The notes below the pieces were generated by a model. The model had not been told where the DNA came from. It worked only from the letters and a program-made list of their open reading frames with translations, and did not search any database. 11,083 nt of DNA from Ichthyophonus hoferi. Lineage: Eukaryota; Opisthokonta; Ichthyosporea; Ichthyophonida; Ichthyophonidae. Made by a program: the position numbers and the translations under genes. This document shows, one piece after another, positions 1 to 7,436 of this stretch (its first letter is position 1; each line of letters begins with the position of its first letter). The stretch spans positions 48,540-59,622 of the forward strand of contig NAOQ01000317.1 in assembly GCA_002751075.1 (NCBI GenBank). Direction: 5' to 3'.

Positions 1-1602
1 ATGTAGGCAATTTAGCGCAGAGATGAAATGAACAAAAGAGAGATCCAAGTTAGAACAAGTAATAAAGGGAATGTGTTTACAATAAAGATGTTGTAGAGAA
101 AACCATTTAAGAATGAGCATTAATGATCATTATCACTTTGGTTAATGAGATCCAAAATACTCCAGATATAAATCTCCGGAGGCCACTAAAAATGTGTCAA
201 TTTCAGCCTTGTAGTAATTATCGCATCTATATTCAGGGCGGTAACCGACTATTACAAGTAGAGAATTAGGAAAAAACCTGCATAACCTTTATTTATTGTT
301 ATTACATACTCGAGGGTCTCCAATCTCTCTCAGACTGAACCTTTTTTATCCTTTCTCAATATAGAATTTGATATATTGAACACAAACTGGTCCATTGCAT
401 TGGGATTATTGTATGACTAATATATGATTAAGGTAAGATTAAGATATGATTAAGGTATGACTAATGTATTAAGGTATAATTAAGATATGATTGATGTTTA
501 TAGGTATGACTAAGGTATGATTAAAGTTTGTTAAAATAAGGAATATTTAATTAATTTGAGTATTGTTTTATATAACTAAGTATTTAATATTATTAGCAAT
601 TATTATTATATATGTAGTCTAGAAATATTTAGTACAATCTGTGGGTGCTAAATGACATTCCAAAATGACCAATCAAAATTAAACCAGTGAATGACAGTCC
701 TGCAACTATACCGCAATGTATATTATAGCATGTTATGCTGTAACATACTATAAAAAATAATATAATATAATATAGGAAAACTTTTGGTCAAAATTAACTC
801 AACGCACATTTTCACAAATGTATATATATGAAGGTAAGCCAAAAAAAATACACCTAATCATGGGCTGTAATAGTTAGTATAGGAAATTGATGAGGGCCAG
901 ACATATTAGAACTTGTGATATGTGCCTTTAAGATCCCATCCTCAACCACTATATTATATGATATTATATTATGTTAAAGCATTTCAGTTCCTGCAAGTGT
1001 TGGAATAAATACTCCATAATATCTTGTACAAAAATACTTATTTTTATGTAGCATTGTGCCTCTGGATATTTAGTAGCGCTATATTTAGAGAATATAAAAA
1101 GGTTATAAGACAAATTGGGAATTCTTGATTCTATACTAATACTGAATAAAGACTATCAAAGCATAAGAGATAGTTACTACACAGATTATAAATTACACAT
1201 ACAGCTATTGAATTTTTTATACCATATTAATGCCTGTCTTTAGTCTTTAATTTGGGGTTATTAATTGACTTGTTGCTTTGTTTTACCCAATTTGACACCA
1301 GCATTCCCATTTTAGTTCCTACTTTTCCTGTTGGACGGCCACTTAAATAGTATTATGTCCTTGTGATGAGTGTGAAACAAATAAGTTTGAAGCAATGTAT
1401 ATAAATTATTATAGGAAATAGATGGGTAGAAAATTGTCAAGTTGCAACAAAACTTGCAGACTACAAACGGAATGTATTCGCAGTTTTAAATTTTTGATTT
1501 TAATAAAGCGCTTGATATTCACGTTTGTGCACACATATTGTATTTTAATCCTTTATAAAGAAAAAAATAATTAAAACTCTGCCATATTCTTATGGTAGAT
1601 AG
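1..1602. other. AT-rich non-coding stretch, no gene seen
   Basis: I see no recognisable gene on either strand. Reading frames are short and stop-rich, as expected for AT-rich DNA. The stretch holds an 11-bp minisatellite (reported separately), small AT palindromes near 717-778 and 943-975, and a 14-A run at 1620-1633 just past its right end. It could be intergenic DNA or a long intron of the open frame that follows; the sequence does not decide between them. Confidence 0.6.
411..529. repeat. Degenerate 11-bp minisatellite (TATGATTAAGG-like)
   Basis: About ten imperfect tandem copies of a unit close to TATGATTAAGG can be read here. Variants are TATGACTAATG, TATAATTAAGA and TATGATTGATG, and two units are shortened. 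The drift between copies suggests an old array. No open frame runs through it. Confidence 0.75.
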
Positions 1603-2343
1603 AAGCAAACGCATCAGCGAAAAAAAAAAAAAACTAGTGACATTATTAAAAGTAAATATTTTAGGTATGTTCAATTAGATAATTACGATACAAAATATAA
1701 CTCAGTGTGTATTTCACTTGCAGTGAATCCTGCGGAAAATAAGCACATCAGAATTATACTAGAGAGTGAAACAGATCTGAATATAGTCGTCATCGAGAAA
1801 AAAACCATCATTACAGGAGATACCAAAAACCTCCACAAAGTCGTTAATCAGATCACCAATTTATTAATATTATTAATACCTTTCATTATTCTATCGTAAT
1901 CTTGGTCAAAAACAAAAAAGAATTGTTTCCCTGAGCCGGTCGATTCAGGAGTATCGTTTGAGGTGGAGTCAAAATCAAAATATAACAAAAGTCAAGTCTC
2001 GTTGAGCAGATTTTTATTAGTTGCTATCTATTCTTCAGAGTTGGTTGGAAGTGTAATTTTCATTCTCTTGTTTATCCTCACGGACAGGGCACCGGTGATG
2101 GGAGTTAATAACTTTTTGCGTATAGAACTAATGTCGTCTTCTGAGGAACTTAAGATTTGGGTTCTAATCATACCTTACAATAAAATGAATACTTTTACCA
2201 AATGTTTAAATAACATTTATTTGCGCATATACTTTTTGGTTCTTGATGCAGAACTGAGGTTTGGTTATATAATTTTGGTCAGAGTGACTGGCCTGCAGTT
2301 ACTTGATATATTCTTAACAACTAAGCTAATTATTGAACTTTAA
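1603..2343 (+). pseudogene. Unrecognised open frame interrupted once; probable gene relic or internal exon
   Basis: The plus frame starting at 1603 stays open to 1896, meets one TAA at 1897-1899, and then stays open again to the stop at 2341-2343. That gives 98 and 147 sense codons in one frame. In DNA this AT-rich a random frame should stop every 13 codons or so, which argues for former or present coding. No ATG occurs before 2098, so this is not a complete gene. A possible splice acceptor (TTTCACTTGCAG) ends at 1722. The first part is basic and polar, with a stretch around IRIILESETDLNIVVI followed by KKTIITGDTKNLHKVV that loosely resembles the strand-helix pattern of a KH RNA-binding domain, without a clear GxxG loop. 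It ends in a hydrophobic run (NLLILLIPFIIL). The second part has one strong hydrophobic segment (about 1996-2080) and further ones near 2150-2175 and 2215-2330. I do not recognise the family. Alternatives are a decayed membrane-protein gene, an exon group around a missed intron, or stop read-through. Confidence 0.35.
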
Positions 2344-2832
2344 ACTTGTTTCCACTTTGTAAAAGGATGTTTCTATGTAATTTTAGTACCTCTTACTATA
2401 CTCTAATGGGTCACTTAAAACTAGATTGGTTTCCTAATATTCATTATTGTTTACATGCATTAAAATAAAATATTCAAGATAAACTCGGGGCAAATCATTA
2501 TGAAGGACTATATGTAAGTGATAGAGTTTCAACTGCTCTAAAAATATATAATAATAAATATCGTACTGCTAAATCAATAAACTTTACGTAAAGGCTACTA
2601 CTACGAATTAACTAAACATACTCGTAAGTAGTGCAATGTTTCTAACCTACTCAGGTTCTGTGCACACATAATACTTATAAAATACAAACAACATATACCT
2701 ATACTAGCTGTTATGACAACAAATTCAACCACCGGATCACATTACAATAATAATACAAAGGAGGATGTACAGAAAAATATCTTTTCTTTCCACTGATTTA
2801 CCGTTTAAGTAGGTGGCAAGTAAACCATATAG
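2344..2832. other. AT-rich gap between two open stretches
   Basis: Stops are frequent in all frames I checked. A short open run at about 2472-2594 (plus, containing LGANHYEGLYVSDRV) reads like protein but is only about 40 codons long and has no start. No convincing splice pair links the flanking open stretches across this gap. Confidence 0.4.
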
Positions 2833-3153
2833 GTTTACCTCGATCAATACTCAAAAGCTAACATAACCGTAGCCTACTGTATATTGGTTGCTAGAATAAT
2901 ATATTATACATTTAATGTATATTATTCCGTAGTTGTACCATTTTTGATTATTTTCGAAGGAAAATCGATAGATTTATCTACAATTATAAGCCTATATATA
3001 GTTAATAGCATTTCTGTTTGTTTAGAATCATTTATGTTTATCCAGGAAGGCAGTACCAGTATGGTCCACCAATCGATCAGTAGCATGCTATTTAAATTGG
3101 GCTATAATTGGCTAATGGCATTAATAATTTACTTTAAAATGAAGATGGTATAA
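2833..3153 (+). other. Hydrophobic open stretch, unrecognised, same frame as 1603-2343
   Basis: This frame is open for 106 sense codons from just after a TAG at 2830-2832 to the TAA at 3151-3153. No in-frame ATG occurs until about 3031. The translation is strongly hydrophobic (for example YYSVVVPFLIIF, STIISLYIVNSISVCL, NWLMALIIYF), compatible with three membrane segments. A T-rich strand gives such translations by chance, and one run of this length is only mildly unexpected in 11 kb. Sharing the frame and hydrophobic character of the preceding open region is the main reason to list it; both could be remains of one polytopic membrane-protein gene. No family is recognised. Confidence 0.2.
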
Positions 3154-4356
3154 GCGCTTTTAATTCAAAAAGGTGTTCAATATTTTTTCATCAAAGCTGG
3201 TAATCTTTATGGTATATGTTTAAGGGATGGCTTCTCTTTAAACAAGTGACCAGTGTCTTTTCCCTACAATATTTTATCCTTAACATGAGATTGTTATATT
3301 ACTATCTATATACCTATATTATACAACTATACTATGTTATAAATAAGCATTACTGATATATCAGTACAATACTAACGTGTACATCCAGCCTGTTAATGAA
3401 TGACGTAAAACTTCTAAACACTGGCTGCCACCAAGTCAAACCCGTTCAATGCTAGGTTACCTAGTTTTTGATGCAATTGGGTTTCTGTTTCCCCCGACTT
3501 TGAATTATATTACCGAAGATTATGCGCATCAATGTTCTATTATTGTTCACGGAATCGCGTAATAAAGTGCTTCACTTAGTATGGATTATACATATAGTAT
3601 TCTCTACCTGCAAGTCATTTTCAAACGTCTGCTTTAGATGTGTTTTGCCTATGAAGGAATCTCCCCCACATACCTCTGTTTAAAAGCTTTTCTTTTTTGA
3701 CTGGAATGTTAATACTATAATAACTACAACTATCATCTTAAAAAACAATTACGATACATTATTGACCTAGTATAAAGTCTTTGTAATGATTGTAATAAAA
3801 TTTATACAAGGATGCCTGCCAACGAATTATCTATTTCGTAGCTCTAATTTAACTAGAACCATTTCCTAACAGTAATCAAGACAGGAAGCAGTTTCTTTCA
3901 TTACGAAACTAATACTGCATTTTCAATAGCTTTAAAACCTGTACATAGAAATCTCTATTTTTAAACCCAATAAATATGAATTATTCCATCTCGGTTCTAG
4001 ATATTTTACCCACCAGTTTTGTTTTAAACGTAATTATAATGTTACCTTTCCTGATCATTATTATATCAGGAAAGACAATATCTTAAGATAGTTTTATTTG
4101 TAAATAAAACAATCATGAGCTACTACCTCACCTCCTGTCCGCATCAATAGTTCTATAAAGAAGTGCTTTCAGCCCCAAAAAACCACAAAAATACACATGA
4201 TCTATTACTTTCTAACCAACATCAGTAAGCATTAAACGTCTTTTGAAAGTATATGAACTTCAGCAATCCTTTACTCTTGGCCATTACTGAGGTCTGGGAA
4301 CCTTTGATACATGCTTTCACAGCAGGCTAGTCTTATGTTAATACCATTAGAGGCAA
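3154..4356. other. AT-rich intergenic region downstream of RPS28
   Basis: I see no gene here. A 13-bp palindrome (CTAGGTTACCTAG) lies at 3452-3464 and a 10-bp hairpin at 4046-4074. On the minus strand this is the 3' flank of RPS28. An AGTAAA (minus, 4275-4270) about 80 nt past the stop is a weak candidate polyadenylation signal. Confidence 0.55.
4046..4074. repeat. Perfect 10-bp inverted repeat with 9-nt loop
   Basis: CTTTCCTGAT at 4046-4055 is matched by its exact complement ATCAGGAAAG at 4065-4074. It lies about 280 bp downstream of the RPS28 stop codon. A role in 3'-end formation is possible but unsupported; it may be chance. Confidence 0.5.
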
Positions 4357-4688
4357 TTAACGAAGGCGGCGGGCCTCCCTTTCGGACTCGAGGAGAGTAA
4401 GAATATCACCCTCACGGACGGGACCCTTAACATTACGGATGATGGAGCGAGTCTGATCATCGAGGAACTCAACGCGCACCTGATTATTCCTTCCATTAGT
4501 ACCAGTGCTTGAATGTAAACAAAAATTGTGCATAAGTACTTTACAAATATACATGTACAAATGTGGTCTGTAAATGCGCGCAAGGCATGCAAAAAGACAA
4601 GCCAATTACTAACCTGGGTGCACTGTCCCTGAGAACCGGTACGGCCGATCACCTTGGTGACCTTAGCGAGCTTGACAGCAGTGTCCAT
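4357..4688 (-). CDS. RPS28: Small-subunit ribosomal protein eS28 (RPS28), two exons
   Basis: eS28 is a small protein of the 40S subunit head, near the mRNA exit channel. Exon 1 (4688-4614) encodes 25 residues starting [15 protein letters not shown] and ending GQCTQ. Exon 2 (4479-4357) encodes 40 residues starting VRVEFLDD and ending SEREARRLR plus TAA. The spliced product is 65 residues, within the usual 62-69. It keeps the family hallmarks [33 protein letters not shown] and the [11 protein letters not shown]-terminus. The ATG at 4688 is the only start giving the normal N-terminus. The junction is CAG|GTTAGT ... AATCAG|GTG, phase 0, intron 4480-4613. Nothing is missing and no break is seen, so it should be functional. 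Reading through the intron gives spurious longer frames that should be ignored. The GQC variant resembles animal and some early-fungal homologues. Confidence 0.97.
4480..4613 (-). other. RPS28 intron with TACTAAT branch site
   Basis: This 134-bp intron starts GTTAGT and ends TCAG. A TACTAAT lies at minus 4501-4495, one base from the yeast TACTAAC branch consensus and about 15 nt from the acceptor. Between them the sequence is purine-rich (GGAAGGAATAATCAG), with no pyrimidine tract, so acceptor choice probably leans on the branch site. Confidence 0.85.
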
Positions 4689-4720
4689 ATTAGCTCTCTA
4701 CTCGTACTGTGATGAAACAT
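4689..4720 (-). promoter_or_regulatory. RPS28 leader with possible 5'-UTR splice acceptor
   Basis: Upstream of the RPS28 ATG the sense strand reads TTTCATCACAG at 4717-4707, which would make a usable acceptor leaving an 18-nt leader. An ATG at 4720-4718 would start a short frame out of phase with RPS28 unless it is removed. Both points are consistent with an untranslated first exon further upstream or a trans-spliced leader, but no donor was identified. Confidence 0.25.
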
Positions 4721-5361
4721 GGTGGGGGAAACATCAATAACACGCTCCAAACCACATACCCCTTTGTGTTGTTGACATATTATTTAACCATTGTTTTGAT
4801 GTTATGTTCCCCATCAAGAGGCATTCATTCTTTGTAGTGCGTTAAGTGTTTTTTAATAGCGGATTGAACATGATTGTATTTATTTTCCATGTACCCCAAA
4901 CCTGTCGATGTTCCTTGCGTCTGACTGAAAATTTTATGACCCAAAATATCCCAATAAAATAAAGTATGAGTAAATGTTCCCTATAAACAATCAAGGCGAC
5001 ATTTCATCAGCGGTTGCCCATGGACAATGAACTTCAAACCAAACCTTGCTGAGTATCAAAATATGTGTAATAAATAAGGCTATTATATTAAGGGCGGCGA
5101 GGAGTAAAATGATAAGTAAATAAGTAAATAAACGAAAAAAAACCGAAAAATGACCTCAAAAAGGGGTCACTTACGCTAAGCTAGGTTGAAAGAATAAGTA
5201 TGGTAGAAGGGGATCCATAATAAAGGGTGACTGCTAATCTACCATCAAGGTTCGCCCTCGTGTGATCCACCAATCAGTGCTAGTCTATGACGTAGGTGTA
5301 ATCTTATTGATATACTACCGGACTGGGCTGAATTTAGTTCATCTATAAAATTAAATTTAAC

Positions 5362-5435
5362 TAATTATTTAATTCGCTAATGTATTTATTTCGTTAGTAA
5401 GGCTATAAATGAACAGCAATATAATTAAATAATTA
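5362..5435. repeat. 13-bp AT-only inverted repeat
   Basis: TAATTATTTAATT at 5362-5374 is exactly complementary to AATTAAATAATTA at 5423-5435, with a 48-bp spacer. With sequence this AT-rich, chance is a real explanation. No flanking duplication marks it as a transposon end. Confidence 0.45.
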
Positions 5436-5595
5436 CTAAAATAATTATATAGAAAATATTCATAAATAAATTTAAAAAAAATTGAACTGATAAAAGATCC
5501 TAGTTTTGGAATTTTTATTATTACTGCTACTTATAGTGTAAGATTAATTGGCATGTGTACTGATTATTAGTAAATAATAGCGTATGAATTAATGA

Positions 5596-5634
5596 GGTTA
5601 TCGGGTTGGGTTGTTAGTGTGGTTCGCGGGTCGG
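5596..5634 (+). other. G-rich patch, possible weak G-quadruplex
   Basis: The plus strand carries G-runs at 5596-5597, 5603-5605, 5608-5610, 5621-5622, 5628-5630 and 5633-5634, within very AT-rich surroundings. Enough runs exist for a two-tetrad quadruplex. The TCGGGTTGGGTT core also looks slightly telomere-like but does not repeat. Confidence 0.25.
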
Positions 5635-6344
5635 TGATTGCAATTCTGTGTATCCAATAATTGACGCTTTTGATGTAATCACGACTCCTTGTATATATTA
5701 TAATATAAATATTTCATGTAGTATAATTATATATATTTACATATGGTGTAATATATATTTGTGTGTGTTATTTATTGTATGTATATGTTCATAAATATAA
5801 GTAAGTATAGGTATACGTATAAGTAAGTATAAAGAGTGTATGTTTAACAATTGATTGGAGTTCGGGTATTGAATGATTTTTTATTTAATAAATTCTTAAT
5901 AATGGATTTATAAATATATATTGCATTTAAAAGGTGTTTAAAAAGCATAATTTTTTTCTTTTCATCTTTTTATTATTATTATATTTCATCCATTTCGTTT
6001 CCAGACCTTCGTTATTGTTGTAGATTGTTTATCAACTAAACGCCAGTAATTACGAATAATTAATTACCTAATGAAGGTACGTCATTATTTAGCCAAAAGA
6101 ATTAAAAATATGTTCAACTACTAATTGTTGGCTCATTGTAAATACATAATAAGGATATTATTATTATTTAAATTGTTATATTTTCTATATAAGCCGCTAT
6201 TAATAATTATTATACTTTAAAATGCAGGTTTTTATTGCATTAGATTTCGTTATGATACAATACCTTTCAACCGCATGCCTGCAATTACAATAAATGAATA
6301 GTATACATTCCTAGCACATTCCTAGGTTAATGATATCCAATTGA

Positions 6345-6611
6345 AACAACTTTAAACAATGTTTCATTAAATATAATTACGCCAAAGTAATACAGGTTAA
6401 CTTAAACTTGTTTTCTATTAGGATCAATATCACTATATACAATTTATTCTACGAGAATAATAATAGAACAATAATAAACATACAACCGGAAGTATACAAG
6501 GCCGTGGCAGCTAATATATATAATCAAGTCACATTGAGAAAGGATACACAGCCGACTGAATATATATTTAAAAGCTTCTCTTCTACTTCTTGTGACTCCT
6601 TACGTTGTTAG
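6345..6611 (+). other. Candidate terminal exon, unrecognised
   Basis: One plus frame is open for 88 sense codons from 6345 to a TAG at 6609-6611. A fair splice acceptor (CTTGTTTTCTATTAG) ends at about 6420. Downstream of it the translation looks protein-like (NIQPEVYKAVAANIYNQV, then TLRKDTQPTEYIF). There is no ATG and no matching upstream exon was found. A single open run of this length can arise by chance in 11 kb. No family is recognised. Confidence 0.15.
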
Positions 6612-7220
6612 TATTTTGTTGTATAAGTTATGCATTAGTTTACCATGTTTGTAAAACTCCACCGGTGAAAAATCACAATGCCTTGTCATATAATGATGAT
6701 ATATATAAATTTATATATCCAAATATAATATTTGTCAACTAATACATAAATAAAAAAATAGCTACAAGGAAGCTTTTCCTTGTTCCTCAACATATCATAT
6801 AGATTAACATAAATAGGTGCGACAGCTCTGCCCATGTATACCCTTTGATACCTTTGAATATACAATTGCCATTACGCACTTACTATATTTCTTATGTTGT
6901 TGCCAAACTTAACTGCTCTAACTTATACAGATCAACGAACATACATCAACATAGTTGTGCTATATATAGTATTAAATACATATTTAAATGAACAAAAAAT
7001 TACCTATATTTACACATTTCGCTTTCATGTGTATATAAATCATACTGTCACACAAGAATATATGTATATGTCATATTATAACATACATTTACAGCACTAT
7101 TCTATACGACTCAAGGGATAGGGATAGGAATACGAATCCTTCATATATTGCGCCATAGTCATTATATATCTAACAGTTGAAAGGGCTGTAGAGAGTATCA
7201 TAATAAAGGAAAAGCATACT

Positions 7221-7231
7221 TATTATTACAC

Positions 7232-7282
<51 letters not shown>

Positions 7283-7424
7283 TACTATTATTATTATTGT
7301 TGATATTATTACTACTACTATTATTATTATTATTATTATTATTTGTTGTTGTTATTATTATTCATTATTATTATTATTATTGCTATTATTAACATTCATT
7401 TATTTTATTATTATTATTATTATT
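7221..7424. repeat. Compound ATT/AAT trinucleotide microsatellite
   Basis: About 200 bp consist almost wholly of ATT units on the plus strand, with interruptions by ACT, GTT and a few unique bases. Read on the helicase sense strand it is (AAT)n, starting about 13 nt after the stop codon, so it would form most of the 3' UTR or near 3' flank. Confidence 0.93.
7399..7409 (-). terminator. Candidate polyadenylation signals of the helicase
   Basis: Two overlapping AATAAA hexamers on the minus strand (7409-7404 and 7404-7399) lie about 28-38 nt after the helicase stop codon. They sit inside AAT-rich DNA where such hexamers are expected by chance, so use is uncertain. Confidence 0.35.
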
Positions 7425-7436
7425 ACCAACATTATG

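Larger units (their letters stand above)
4721..7220. other. Intergenic region between RPS28 and the helicase 3' end
   Basis: This 2.5-kb stretch holds no gene I can support. It lies upstream of RPS28 and downstream of the helicase, both on the minus strand, so the RPS28 promoter must be in its left part. It is very AT-rich except for less AT-rich patches at about 5090-5340 and 5590-5690. Neither patch shows tRNA A/B boxes, snoRNA boxes or long frames. A small hairpin (TGACC ... GGTCA) lies near 5152-5170. A candidate exon at 6345-6611 is listed separately. Confidence 0.5.

Noticed and set aside
1600-1656. Small upstream exon reading through EANASAKKKK with a GTAAAT donor
   Set aside because: With 14 A residues that frame runs into TAG and TGA immediately; the open frame here is the one listed from 1603.
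1603-3153. Nuclear copy of mitochondrial DNA, suggested by the hydrophobic T-rich translations
   Set aside because: The interrupting stops are mostly TAA rather than TGA and no mitochondrial protein motif is recognisable.
4357-4605. Longer minus-strand frame starting [12 protein letters not shown] and ending in the eS28 C-terminus
   Set aside because: Its first half is the RPS28 intron read through; the conserved eS28 N-terminus lies in the upstream exon and joins perfectly at GT-AG borders.
4347-4688. Minus-strand 113-codon frame starting with the eS28 N-terminus
   Set aside because: After TQ it runs into the intron and then a wrong frame of exon 2.
5225-5290. Possible tRNA (GGTTCG followed by ...ATCCACCA)
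   Set aside because: No B-box consensus GGTTCGANNCC, no A box at the right distance and no acceptor-stem pairing.
5362-5435. AT inverted repeat as terminal repeats of a small DNA transposon
   Set aside because: No target-site duplication, the element would be only 74 bp, and AT-only palindromes are common here.
6894-7121. ATG-initiated plus-strand frame of 75 codons, rich in Tyr and Ile
   Set aside because: Runs this long are expected several times by chance in this AT-rich DNA, and the translation is low-complexity with no motif.
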